64,000 nt of DNA from Bacteroidales bacterium (GTDB lineage Bacteria; Bacteroidota; Bacteroidia; Bacteroidales; GCA-2748055). Of this stretch, positions 1-8,814 are shown piece by piece. Position 1 is the stretch's first letter. Every line of letters begins with the position of its first letter. The stretch is taken from NCBI GenBank assembly GCA_016936975.1, contig JAFGWU010000054.1, positions 16,298-80,297 on the forward strand, in the 5' to 3' direction. The notes beneath the pieces were generated by a model that was given only the letters and a program-made list of their open reading frames with translations, did no database searches and was not told the origin of the DNA. Made by a program: the position numbers and the translations under genes.

Positions 1-218
1 TTCAGGCACAGATTCTAAACCTCCTGAATGATCTCAAACTGATTTACGGATTAACCTATATTTTTATCTCACACGACCTGACGGTGGTAAAATATATGTC
101 GGACCGGGTGATAATTATGAAAAGCGGTGAGATCATAGAATCCGGACAGACAGGCCAGGTTTACAGGAATCCGGAACATGAATATACCCGTAAGCTGATT
201 GATGCCATTCCCGGATAG
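1..218 (+). CDS. ABC transporter ATP-binding protein, C-terminal end (oligopeptide/dipeptide type)
   Basis: Only the last 71 codons are in the window; the reading frame enters at base 3 and stops with TAG at 216-218. The translation holds the end of the nucleotide-binding domain, with the H-loop in ISHDLTVVKYMSDRV, then MKSGEIIESG, and a tail HEYTRKLIDAIPG. The pattern PEHEYTRKLIDA is typical of the C-terminal extension of the DppD/DppF and OppD/OppF ATPases, which energise import of small peptides from the inner face of the cytoplasmic membrane. The Walker and signature motifs lie outside the window, so the exact subfamily and substrate cannot be judged. It converges on the penicillin-binding protein gene with only 8 bases between the two stops. 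Confidence 0.8.
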   Translation, partial: QAQILNLLNDLKLIYGLTYIFISHDLTVVKYMSDRVIIMKSGEIIESGQTGQVYRNPEHEYTRKLIDAIPG

Positions 219-226
219 AGGAATTA

Positions 227-2611
227 TCAGAATTCATTATACCTTTCACTGCCTCCGGGCTCCAGAATATTGGGACAGTCCAGATCCACAAAAAAGTCAT
301 CGGGTTTCACAAATTCATCTTCCATGGTAATATGAAGGGCTGGATCGGCATAAATCCTTTTCATGAATTCTCCGTAAATCGGCAGAGCCATATTGCTTCC
401 CGCCCCCATGCCCAGTTCATCAAAATGAATGGACCGGTCTTCTCCCCCTACCCAGATGGCAGCGGTAAGTTTCGGTACTAGTCCGACAAACCAGCCATCA
501 CTCTGGTTTTGCGTCGTCCCCGTTTTGCCGGCCATCTCACCTTCAAATTGATAGAGAGATCTCAGTCGATGTGCGGTACCCGAATAATATTCCCCCTTGA
601 ATTGCCCGATCATATCCACTACATTTCTGAGAAGCATGAGCATCAGGAATGCAGTATGTTCATTGATGGCCTCATTCTCGTCTGGAAGGAAGGTCCCGAT
701 CACATTCCCGTATCGATCTTCAATCCGGGTAACATACACCGGACTCACGTAAATCCCTCTGTTGGTGAATGTATTGAAAGCCCCTACCATCTCTTCCAAA
801 GAAATATCCGAGGGCCCGTATATCATGGAAGGTACGGGATCTATAAAGGATGTTATGCCCATTTTCCGCATTTCATTGATCATGCTCAGTGGATTGAAAT
901 TCTTGAAAAGCCATGCCGAAACCCAGTTATGGGAGTTTGCCAGGCCCCATTTCAGGGATACCATGTTACCGGCAAACTTCAGGCTCGTAGCCCTGGGCTG
1001 GTAAATAGAATCATTGACTATATCCTCAAAGGTCACAGGTACGAGGGGAATCATATAACAGGGAGAATAGTTTTCCTGCATGGCCAGCAGATATAAAAAC
1101 GGCTTGACGGTGGATCCTACCTGGCGCCGTCCCAGGTACACATGGTCGTATTGAAAATATTGATAGTTGTGTCCGCCCACATACACCTTGACACGTCCCG
1201 ACCAGGGTTCCATTGCCATAAATCCTGCCCTGAGAATATGTTTCATATACCTGATGGAATCATATGGTGAAAGGACCGTATCTATGGGGCCATGCCAGGA
1301 AAACACCTGCATCGGCACCGACTGTTTAAAAATATAATCGATGGAGTCGGATGAAACGCCTTTAGATACTAAACTCTTGTAACGATCGGTCCATCGCATC
1401 GACCTCCTCATAATCTGTTCTATCTCCTGCACGGAGACCTCTTCAAATGGTGCATTCCTCCTGCCTTTTTTTTCTTTGAAGAAATACGGCTGCAAATAAT
1501 TTTTTAGATGTTCTTCTATTGCCTGCTCAGCATATTTTTGCATGGTGAGATTTATCGTCGTATAAATTTTTAAACCGTCCTTGTATAGATTATACTGGGA
1601 ACCATCCGGCTTGTAATTCTTATTTATCCATCCATAAAGCGGATCTCTGGCCCATCGTAATGAATCCCTCCTGTATTTTTCAGAAGCAAGTATTGAAGCA
1701 TTCCTGCCCGGAGGCTCCGGCTTTCTGGCATTCATAAATTCACTTAGAAAAGTCCGGAAATGCTGTGCATGGCCCGTCATATGACTGGCAATATTGTAAT
1801 CCAGAATGGTGGGTAACTGTTTTACAGAATCAGCAACCCGGGCATCAATAAATTCGTATCTGGCCATCTGGTTGATAACCGTATTCCTCCGTTCCATCGA
1901 ACGTTCAGGATTGATACGCGGATTAAAGGCAGTCGGGGCTTTCAGCATGCCCACCAGCACTGCGGCCTGCTCGATGGACAATGAATCGGTAGTGGTGTTG
2001 AAAAAAGTTTTTGCAGCAGAATTAATCCCAACTATCGATTCTCCCCCAAATGCAACAGTGTTCAGGTACATCAAAATGATCTCATTTTTCGTATAGCTTC
2101 TTTCCAGCCTCACAGCTGTATTCCACTCTTTGAACTTCACCATGGCCAGATGAGCTGCCTTGCCCACGGCTGTTCTCCTGTAAGTGGTATCCCTGGGGAA
2201 CAGGTTCTTGGCCAATTGCTGGGACAGCGTACTGCCTCCCCCGGCATCCTGGCCCAGCAGTACCGATTTGACGAGCACCCTGACCAGGCTTCTGACATCA
2301 ATCCCCGAATGCCTGTAAAACCTGATGTCTTCAGTAGCGATCAGCGCATTAACAAGGTTCGGTGAGAGATCCTCAAAATCTACAAACGTTCGGTTCTCGA
2401 TAAAATATTTGCCCAGCACCTCCAGACTATCGGTATAAATTTCTGAGGCAAGATTGGTCTGTGGGTTTTCAAGTTCAGAAAAACCCGGCATGAATCCCAT
2501 TCTTCCTTTTCCAATCATGACAAAAATAGAAATGAACAATACGATGATAAAAGCGTATAGTGACCATAGAATAGTAAGATAAATAAAGGATTTACTGGTT
2601 TTTTTAAGCAT
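227..2611 (-). CDS. Class A penicillin-binding protein (PBP1A-like glycosyltransferase/transpeptidase)
   Basis: A 794-residue bifunctional murein synthase that polymerises lipid II and cross-links peptide stems at the periplasmic face of the inner membrane. An N-terminal membrane anchor spans about residues 10-34. The GT51 domain follows, with the catalytic-glutamate motif EDIRFYRHSGID near residue 95 and GGGSTLSQQLAKNLF near 125. The transpeptidase domain shows the active-site serine in STVKPF near residue 510 and the triad motif KTGTT near 705. The length is normal for the family. The ATG at 2609-2611 is the first in frame. It is divergent from topA, and the two share about 110 bases of upstream DNA. 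Which PBP1 paralogue this is cannot be told from sequence inspection. Confidence 0.95.
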   Translation of the reverse strand: MLKKTSKSFIYLTILWSLYAFIIVLFISIFVMIGKGRMGFMPGFSELENPQTNLASEIYTDSLEVLGKYFIENRTFVDFEDLSPNLVNALIATEDIRFYRHSGIDVRSLVRVLVKSVLLGQDAGGGSTLSQQLAKNLFPRDTTYRRTAVGKAAHLAMVKFKEWNTAVRLERSYTKNEIILMYLNTVAFGGESIVGINSAAKTFFNTTTDSLSIEQAAVLVGMLKAPTAFNPRINPERSMERRNTVINQMARYEFIDARVADSVKQLPTILDYNIASHMTGHAQHFRTFLSEFMNARKPEPPGRNASILASEKYRRDSLRWARDPLYGWINKNYKPDGSQYNLYKDGLKIYTTINLTMQKYAEQAIEEHLKNYLQPYFFKEKKGRRNAPFEEVSVQEIEQIMRRSMRWTDRYKSLVSKGVSSDSIDYIFKQSVPMQVFSWHGPIDTVLSPYDSIRYMKHILRAGFMAMEPWSGRVKVYVGGHNYQYFQYDHVYLGRRQVGSTVKPFLYLLAMQENYSPCYMIPLVPVTFEDIVNDSIYQPRATSLKFAGNMVSLKWGLANSHNWVSAWLFKNFNPLSMINEMRKMGITSFIDPVPSMIYGPSDISLEEMVGAFNTFTNRGIYVSPVYVTRIEDRYGNVIGTFLPDENEAINEHTAFLMLMLLRNVVDMIGQFKGEYYSGTAHRLRSLYQFEGEMAGKTGTTQNQSDGWFVGLVPKLTAAIWVGGEDRSIHFDELGMGAGSNMALPIYGEFMKRIYADPALHITMEDEFVKPDDFFVDLDCPNILEPGGSERYNEF

Positions 2612-2658
2612 GCACGGATTGATTTCCGGTAAAAATAATAATTATTTACTTCAAAAAT

Positions 2659-2690
2659 TTTGAACAGAGCAAAGCATTTGATTTAATTTG
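2659..2690 (+). promoter_or_regulatory. Candidate topA promoter, Bacteroidota type
   Basis: A TTTG at 2659-2662 and TTAATTTG at 2683-2690 are separated by 20 bases. The known Bacteroidota pattern is TTTG about 19-21 bases before TAnnTTTG; the -7 box has one mismatch. Transcription would begin near 2696, about 25 bases before the chosen ATG of topA. The box covers the in-frame TTG at 2688, which argues against that TTG as the start codon. Confidence 0.45.
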
Positions 2691-2720
2691 TGGTCTGTTT
2701 TAATATCAGGAAAGCAAAGA

Positions 2721-5030
2721 ATGATGATTGAAAATCTTGTAATTGTTGAATCACCTGCCAAGGCCAAAACAATTGAGCGGTTTCTCGGGAAGGAGTTTAC
2801 AGTCAAATCCAGCTTTGGTCACATAAGAGATCTAGCAAAGAAAGATCTCGGTATTGATGTTGGAAACGATTTTCAGCCAAATTATGTCGTCCCATCTGAT
2901 AAGAAAAAAATTGTCAGGGATCTGAAGGAGTTCGCATCCAAATCAGACATGGTATGGCTTGCTTCAGATGAGGACCGGGAAGGAGAAGCAATCGCCTGGC
3001 ACCTTTACGAGGTACTGGACCTTAAACCCGATAAAACAAGACGGATTGTGTTTCATGAGATAACCAGGGACGCCATTATAAATGCCATAAAAAATCCAAG
3101 ATTTATTAATTCTGATCTGGTAAACGCACAACAGGCCAGGCGTATACTTGACCGCCTGGTAGGATTTGAACTTTCTCCCCTTCTCTGGAAAAAAATAAAG
3201 CCGGCTCTTTCTGCAGGACGGGTTCAGTCGGTTACGGTAAAGCTGGTTGTCGAAAAAGAAAGAGAAATACAAAAGTTTAAACCGGAAAGCTATTTCAGGG
3301 TTACTGCCGTATTCAATGTTCCCGGCCGGGATGGAAAAACGCACAACCTGCATGCAGAACTTTCAAAAAGGTTCAAGACACTTGAGGAAACAAAAACATT
3401 CCTGAAAAAGTGTATGACTTCTGTTTATACCGTTTCCAAGATTGAAAAAAAACCGGCCAAAAAATCACCTGCTCCGCCTTTTACTACATCCACCCTTCAG
3501 CAGGAGGCTGGCCGAAAACTTGGTTTTTCAGTTTCTCAGACCATGACCATTGCCCAGCGGCTTTATGAAAGCGGAAAGATCACCTATATGAGAACCGATT
3601 CTGTAAATCTTTCCAAACTGGCTATGGCATCGGCAGCCAATGAGATAAAATCAAATTACGGCGATAAATACCTGCATACAAGGGCCTATAAGACAAAAGC
3701 GAAAGGCGCCCAGGAAGCCCATGAGGCCATTCGTCCAACATACCTGAATCAACCGGAAATCCAGGGAAACAGATCGGAACAGAAACTCTATGAATTAATA
3801 TGGAAACGGACGGTTGCCTCCCAGATGGCCGATGCCCTGATGGAAAGAACCTCCGTAACAATAGATATTTCAAATACCCCGGAAAAATTTATTGCAACCG
3901 GCGAAGTGCTTCAGTTTGACGGATTCCTTAAGTTGTATATGGAATCAACCGACGAAGAAGCCGATGAAGAAGCAACCGGATTATTACCTCCTTTAAAGAT
4001 CAACGATAACCTGAAGAATGACCGCATAGAGGCCACTCAGAAATTTACTGTACAGCCGGTGAGATATTCCGAAGCCAGCCTTGTTAAGAAACTGGAAGAC
4101 CTGGGTATCGGAAGACCCTCGACCTATGCACCCACCATCTCAACCATTCAACAGAGAGAGTACGTTGTAAAGGAAGACCGGCCGGGCAAACAGCGTAACT
4201 TCATTTTTATCCTTTTAAAAGACAGAGAAATCATCACCTCTGAAAAAACAGAGAATTACGGGTATGAAAAAGCCAAGCTATTCCCAACCGATTTGGGATT
4301 CATTGTCAACGATTTTCTGGAGCAACACTTCAGCAATGTAATGAATTATAATTTTACAGCCTCGGTGGAGAAACAGTTTGACGATATTGCCGAAGGAAAT
4401 ATGGATTATCCGGAAATGATCAGGAAATTTTATGAACCTTTCCACCGGCAAATTGATGAAACAACACGGACATCCGAAAAATCCAGGGGGGAGCGCCTGT
4501 TGGGAAAGGATCCCTCCACCGGAAAAAACGTATATGTAAAAATAGGTCGATATGGGCCGGTTGCTCAGATAGGTGAAGCTGACGAAGAAGAAAAACCACG
4601 ATTTGCAAGCCTTCTCAAAGGCCAGAGCCTCGAATCAATTACCCTTGATGAGGTTCTTGATCTTTTCAAATTACCCAAAACCATCGGAACCTACGAAAAT
4701 CAGGATGTGATTATCGGTATTGGAAGGTATGGCCCATACGTCAGGCTTGGAAGCAAATTCTTCAGCCTCACGAAAGACGATGATCCAATGTCCGTAAAAT
4801 TGGACCGGGCTATTGAGTTGATTAATGCGAAAAGGACACGGGAAGAGAATAAATATATACAGACTTTCGAGGAAGAACCTGAATTGTTCATTATGAACGG
4901 CCGGTATGGACCCTATATCTCCTACCAGAAGAAAAATTACAGGATCCCGAAAAAATATAATCCATCTGAGTTATCTTTGGATACTTGTAAGGAAATCATT
5001 GAAAAAACAAAGTCCAAATCCGGCAAATAA
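2721..5030 (+). CDS. topA: DNA topoisomerase I
   Basis: Type IA topoisomerase that relaxes negative supercoils by nicking and rejoining one strand. The 769-residue product starts with the Toprim motif VESPAKAKTIERFLG and carries the metal-binding DEDREGEAIAWH near residue 90. The catalytic tyrosine lies in ITYMRTDSVNLS near residue 293. The C-terminus has three GRYGP-type repeats (VKIGRYGPVAQIG, GIGRYGPYVRLG, NGRYGPYISY) in place of zinc fingers, as is usual in this phylum. The frame stays open to a TTG at 2688, but that codon falls inside the candidate promoter. The tandem ATG ATG at 2721/2724, preceded by AGGAAAG, is a better start. The arginase-like gene follows after 8 bases, so the two are probably cotranscribed. 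Confidence 0.96.
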   Translation: MMIENLVIVESPAKAKTIERFLGKEFTVKSSFGHIRDLAKKDLGIDVGNDFQPNYVVPSDKKKIVRDLKEFASKSDMVWLASDEDREGEAIAWHLYEVLDLKPDKTRRIVFHEITRDAIINAIKNPRFINSDLVNAQQARRILDRLVGFELSPLLWKKIKPALSAGRVQSVTVKLVVEKEREIQKFKPESYFRVTAVFNVPGRDGKTHNLHAELSKRFKTLEETKTFLKKCMTSVYTVSKIEKKPAKKSPAPPFTTSTLQQEAGRKLGFSVSQTMTIAQRLYESGKITYMRTDSVNLSKLAMASAANEIKSNYGDKYLHTRAYKTKAKGAQEAHEAIRPTYLNQPEIQGNRSEQKLYELIWKRTVASQMADALMERTSVTIDISNTPEKFIATGEVLQFDGFLKLYMESTDEEADEEATGLLPPLKINDNLKNDRIEATQKFTVQPVRYSEASLVKKLEDLGIGRPSTYAPTISTIQQREYVVKEDRPGKQRNFIFILLKDREIITSEKTENYGYEKAKLFPTDLGFIVNDFLEQHFSNVMNYNFTASVEKQFDDIAEGNMDYPEMIRKFYEPFHRQIDETTRTSEKSRGERLLGKDPSTGKNVYVKIGRYGPVAQIGEADEEEKPRFASLLKGQSLESITLDEVLDLFKLPKTIGTYENQDVIIGIGRYGPYVRLGSKFFSLTKDDDPMSVKLDRAIELINAKRTREENKYIQTFEEEPELFIMNGRYGPYISYQKKNYRIPKKYNPSELSLDTCKEIIEKTKSKSGK

Positions 5031-5038
5031 AAAATTTA

Positions 5039-6214
5039 ATGGACTTCAACGGTTATTTTGATCCGGTAAGCCTGGATCGTCCTGAATATAATTTTCTTCC
5101 CCAGGAAGAGACTTTCAGTCATAATATCTCGGTGAATACGCCGGATCATCCCATCCGTGATCTGAATAAACATCATGCAGTAATTATCGGGGTTCCGCAG
5201 GATGAAAAAGCTTTCCTTAAAGGAAGTAAAGAAGCTCCCGATGAGATCAGAAGCAAATTATACCAGCTTAAAAAAATTAATGATAATATCCGCATTTATG
5301 ACCTTGGGAACCTGAAAACCTCCGGCTCCATTAACGACACCTATTTTGCGCTACGGGATCTGATTCTTGAATTCATGGAACGGAATATGGTATCAATCAT
5401 CCTGGGTGGTTCGCAGGATCTAAGTAAAGGGATTTTCCTGGCCTTTGAAAAGGATCCTTCTCTGAAAAGTATCCTTACCATTGATTCCAGACTCGATTTC
5501 TCAAAAGGAAAAGAGGTGCCTGACTCCCGCAATTATTTGAATCACATTATCTCCGAAAAAATGCGGAAGATCTTCAATTATGCGAATATCGGGCACCAAT
5601 CCTATTTCGTTACTGGCTGGCAGGTCGAAAAACTTGAAAATTCCTATCTCGAAAGTATCCGGTTGGGTGATGCCCGTTCGAAACTCGACAATACTGAACC
5701 ATTAATTCGCGATTCTTCTTTCCTAAGTATTGATATGGGTTGCGTCAGACAATCCGATGCCCCCGGCGTTTCAATACCTTCTCCAAACGGTTTTACTGGT
5801 GAAGAGCTCTGCCGTATGTCGCGCTATGCCGGATTAAGTGAAAAGGTAAAGGTAATGGGCTTGTTTGAAATGACCCCGCCTGCTGATATCAATAGACAGA
5901 CTGCCCATCTCGCAGCCCAGTGTATATGGTATTTCCTCGAAGGTATGACCCACCGCATCAGGGAAAATCCTGTTGATACACCTGAACATACAAGGAAATT
6001 CATTGTCAAATTGAATGCTGCCGGCCACGATATTATTTTTCATAAAAGCCTGCTCTCTGAAAGATGGTGGATGGAAGTTCCTGTGATAAATCCCGCCACC
6101 GGGTATAACTTTTTTGTTTCCTGTTCGTATGAGGACTACACACAGGCGTGTAACCAGGAAATACCTGATCGCTGGTGGCGTTATTTGCATCGTTTAAGTA
6201 ATGAAGAAGGATAA
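5039..6214 (+). CDS. Arginase/formimidoylglutamase-fold protein with degraded metal site
   Basis: A 391-residue protein with the ureohydrolase fold pattern. Arginase-family enzymes bind two manganese ions through GGDH, DAHxD and SxDxDxxDP. Here the matching stretches are GGSQD (residues 123-127), IDSRLD (148-153) and SIDMGC (230-235), so both histidines and the second aspartate of the last motif are missing. The APG that follows the third motif, and a later FEMTPPAD resembling the family's EvnP segment, are kept, which supports the fold assignment. Hydrolysis of a guanidino compound by the usual mechanism is therefore unlikely; a structural or regulatory role is possible. Placement between topA and the type IX secretion genes is, from memory, common in Bacteroidota. 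Probably cotranscribed with topA. Confidence 0.75.
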   Translation: MDFNGYFDPVSLDRPEYNFLPQEETFSHNISVNTPDHPIRDLNKHHAVIIGVPQDEKAFLKGSKEAPDEIRSKLYQLKKINDNIRIYDLGNLKTSGSINDTYFALRDLILEFMERNMVSIILGGSQDLSKGIFLAFEKDPSLKSILTIDSRLDFSKGKEVPDSRNYLNHIISEKMRKIFNYANIGHQSYFVTGWQVEKLENSYLESIRLGDARSKLDNTEPLIRDSSFLSIDMGCVRQSDAPGVSIPSPNGFTGEELCRMSRYAGLSEKVKVMGLFEMTPPADINRQTAHLAAQCIWYFLEGMTHRIRENPVDTPEHTRKFIVKLNAAGHDIIFHKSLLSERWWMEVPVINPATGYNFFVSCSYEDYTQACNQEIPDRWWRYLHRLSNEEG

Positions 6215-6299
6215 CTTGCCGTTATATAGAATATCTGATCGTTCAGCAGGTTCATTGAATTTTAAATCTTTGGCGGGTTATCAACATTCTTCTGTTAAT

Positions 6300-6307
6300 T
6301 ATATTTG
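6300..6307 (+). promoter_or_regulatory. Candidate -7 box upstream of porP
   Basis: TATATTTG matches TAnnTTTG exactly. Transcription would start near 6313, leaving about 77 bases of leader before the porP-like start codon. No well-placed -33 TTTG is visible; the nearest one, at 6269-6272, is 27 bases away. Confidence 0.4.
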
Positions 6308-6389
6308 TCCCGAAGCATTATTTTTACTTATTTTACTTCGGGGTGGAACCCTGCGGGCATAGCGTTAAACAGCGTACATAACAAGGTGC

Positions 6390-7328
6390 ATGAAACAACT
6401 GGTTTTTATATTTTTAATCTTTGTTTTTACCCTGAACCTGATGGCTCAGCAGGACCCGAAATTCAGTCAGAGTATGTTCCTGGCACCGTTTTTCAATCCC
6501 GGTGCAGCTGGAAGCGATGAAAAAATCTGTGCAGCTGCCGCTTTCAGGAACCAGTGGACAGGCCTGCCTGATGCCCCTATCGCCACGATTTTCTCCGCAC
6601 ATATGCCATTCAGACTGCTCGATCTGGACCATGGCGTGGCTCTGAATCTCAGGAATGATAACATAGCATTTAATAATGATTTCTATTTAAACGCATCCTA
6701 CGCCTACAGAATGAACCTCGGAGCCGGAAAGCTTGGCCTCGGGGTGAATGTCGGGCTCGCCAATTATTCCATAAGCCCGGAATGGAACGATGCAGATGTT
6801 ATGAATATTGAAGGGGACAACGCCATTCCTCAGAATGAAGGAAGTTATTTTGGTTTTGATATGGGATTGGGCGCCTATTATAACACTGATAAAATGTATG
6901 CCGGCATTTCGGTTACCCATCTCAATCAGGCCCGTTTCAATATTATTCAGGAAAATGCCGAACCATCCCTGATTCGGCATTTTTATGCCACAGCAGGGTA
7001 TATGTTTCAGTTGACCAATCCAATGTTCGAGATTATACCTTCCTTCCTTATTCAGACTGATGCACGGTCGAATCATATTTACCTAAATACCAATCTGAGA
7101 TACAATAAAAGGTTCTGGGGAGGAGTTTCTTATACTGTGGGAGGTGCTATTACGGCACTTGCTGGTTTTGAGTTGCTAAACGGAGTCATGGTCGGATACT
7201 CATATGATTTTGAACTTTCTCCGCTGTTAAAATATAACAGCGGATCCCACGAAGTAACAGTAAGATATTGCTTCGATCTCAGTGTTGACAAGAGTCCGCA
7301 AAAATATAAGAGTATAAGATTTTTATGA
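6390..7328 (+). CDS. porP: PorP/SprF family type IX secretion membrane protein
   Basis: A 312-residue outer-membrane protein. A signal peptide (residues 1 to about 19, ending LMAQ) is followed by the family hallmark near the N-terminus, QDPKFSQSMFLAPFFNPGAAG. Alternating beta strands rich in Tyr and Gly continue to the end, as in a barrel. PorP-like proteins are needed for type IX secretion and interact with the periplasmic motor protein GldM/PorM or with type-B cargo. The gene lies directly before gldK-gldL-gldM-gldN on the same strand, 83 bases upstream of gldK, which matches the porPKLMN arrangement. The gene name rests mainly on that position, because PorP and SprF paralogues are hard to separate by eye. 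Confidence 0.88.
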   Translation: MKQLVFIFLIFVFTLNLMAQQDPKFSQSMFLAPFFNPGAAGSDEKICAAAAFRNQWTGLPDAPIATIFSAHMPFRLLDLDHGVALNLRNDNIAFNNDFYLNASYAYRMNLGAGKLGLGVNVGLANYSISPEWNDADVMNIEGDNAIPQNEGSYFGFDMGLGAYYNTDKMYAGISVTHLNQARFNIIQENAEPSLIRHFYATAGYMFQLTNPMFEIIPSFLIQTDARSNHIYLNTNLRYNKRFWGGVSYTVGGAITALAGFELLNGVMVGYSYDFELSPLLKYNSGSHEVTVRYCFDLSVDKSPQKYKSIRFL

Positions 7329-7411
7329 TATTTTAACTATATTTAAATTGTTTTTTATAATTTAATCACTTTGAAATTAAGAGAGTTTTTGCATTAAATA
7401 AGCATGATGCC

Positions 7412-8794
7412 ATGAAAAGAATAATTTCACTACTGGTCCTTGGAGCATTAATTGGAGGATGTACAAGCTATGATTCAGGTGAGCTTGTCGGTGTTCCGGG
7501 CCGGAAGGCTTACACTGAACCCGATCCTTTTGGAATGCTCTTTATTCCGGCTGGTTCTTACATGATGGGTACCAGTGACCAGGATATTACCTGGACCCAG
7601 AACGTGGTTCCTAGAACGGTAACCGTGGATGCATTCTGGATGGATGAAACAGAGATCACCAATAACGAATACAGACAGTTTGTTTTCTGGGTAAGGGATT
7701 CTATCATACGCAAGGAATTGGCAGTACAGGGGATAGAGGATTTCATTATGAAAGATCTTGAAGGCGTTCCTTATGAAGATGACAACGGGGATCCAATCAT
7801 TGACTGGGATGCAGAGCTGGATATATCAAAAGACAGAGAGGGAAATATTAAACAGATCATTGAAGATCTGGGGATTTATTACTCAGGTGCCGAAAGGCTT
7901 TCTCCATTTGCCCGCGAATTGAATGTAAGTAAACTAATATATAATTACTATTGGGTGGATCATAACCAGGCCGCCAAGTCTTCGAATCGTTATCATGTAG
8001 AGTATTCCGGCGGAAATACTGAACCGGTGGTCCTTTACGAAGGAACTGTGGTAAGACCTGATGGTACGGTTGAAGATGTTACAAGCCGGGCATCATTCCT
8101 TAACAGGGACTGGGTAGCCATTTATCCGGATACACTGGTCTGGGTTGCCGATTTTACCTATTCCTATAACGAACCAATGGTAAATATGTATTTCAATTCT
8201 CCCTCCTACGATAATTACCCGGTGGTGGGAATTACATGGAAACAGGCAAAAGCTTTCTGCAGATGGCGGACCAACCTCCTCAACAGGGTACTCGCCCGGT
8301 CCGATATGCAAACCGTTCAGGATTACAGACTCCCGATCGAGGCAGAATGGGAATATGCCGCAAGGGGAAATCTTGATCACAGCATGTATCCCTGGGGCGG
8401 AGTTTATCTCAGAAACAGGCTGGGATGCTTTGTCGCTAATTTTAAACCTCTGAGAGGTAACTATACTGATGATGGCTCACTCTATCCTACCCGTGTTGGT
8501 ACATTTGCTGCCAATGAGTACGGTCTCTACGACATGGCCGGGAACGTATCCGAATGGACCATTACAGCATATGATCCCTCAGCCTATGTATTCTCAGATG
8601 ACATGAATCCTTACTATAACTATGATGCACGGCCTGATGATCCGCCAGTCATGAAACGCAAAGTGATCCGCGGTGGTTCATGGAAGGACGTGGCCCGCTA
8701 TCTCCAGGTCAGTGTCAGGGATTACGAATACCAGGATACTGCTAAATCCTACATCGGTTTCAGATGTGTTCGTTCATATTTAGGTGCTAATTAA
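7412..8794 (+). CDS. gldK: Type IX secretion / gliding lipoprotein GldK (PorK)
   Basis: A 460-residue lipoprotein that, with GldN, builds the periplasmic ring attached to the outer membrane in the type IX secretion system. The signal peptide ends in a lipobox LIGGC at about residues 13-17. The rest has the formylglycine-generating-enzyme (sulfatase-modifying factor) fold: FIPAGSYMMGTSD and DETEITNNEYRQF near the start, then RLPIEAEWEYAARG, YGLYDMAGNVSEW and VIRGGSW. A long insertion between about residues 105 and 265 separates the first and second parts, as in other GldK proteins. The fold is used structurally here, not catalytically. It is first in a tight run gldK-gldL-gldM-gldN with gaps of 20, 20 and 6 bases. 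Confidence 0.96.
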   Translation: MKRIISLLVLGALIGGCTSYDSGELVGVPGRKAYTEPDPFGMLFIPAGSYMMGTSDQDITWTQNVVPRTVTVDAFWMDETEITNNEYRQFVFWVRDSIIRKELAVQGIEDFIMKDLEGVPYEDDNGDPIIDWDAELDISKDREGNIKQIIEDLGIYYSGAERLSPFARELNVSKLIYNYYWVDHNQAAKSSNRYHVEYSGGNTEPVVLYEGTVVRPDGTVEDVTSRASFLNRDWVAIYPDTLVWVADFTYSYNEPMVNMYFNSPSYDNYPVVGITWKQAKAFCRWRTNLLNRVLARSDMQTVQDYRLPIEAEWEYAARGNLDHSMYPWGGVYLRNRLGCFVANFKPLRGNYTDDGSLYPTRVGTFAANEYGLYDMAGNVSEWTITAYDPSAYVFSDDMNPYYNYDARPDDPPVMKRKVIRGGSWKDVARYLQVSVRDYEYQDTAKSYIGFRCVRSYLGAN

Positions 8795-8814
8795 ATTGTT
8801 AAATACTTTCTTCT

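Noticed and set aside
509..1096. 195-codon open frame opposite the penicillin-binding protein gene
   Set aside because: It lies wholly antisense to a well-supported gene, with no protein-like features.
7366..7373. TCACTTTG as a -7 box for gldK
   Set aside because: One mismatch, and the nearest TTG is only 15 bases upstream; gldK may instead be read from the porP promoter, since no terminator separates them.
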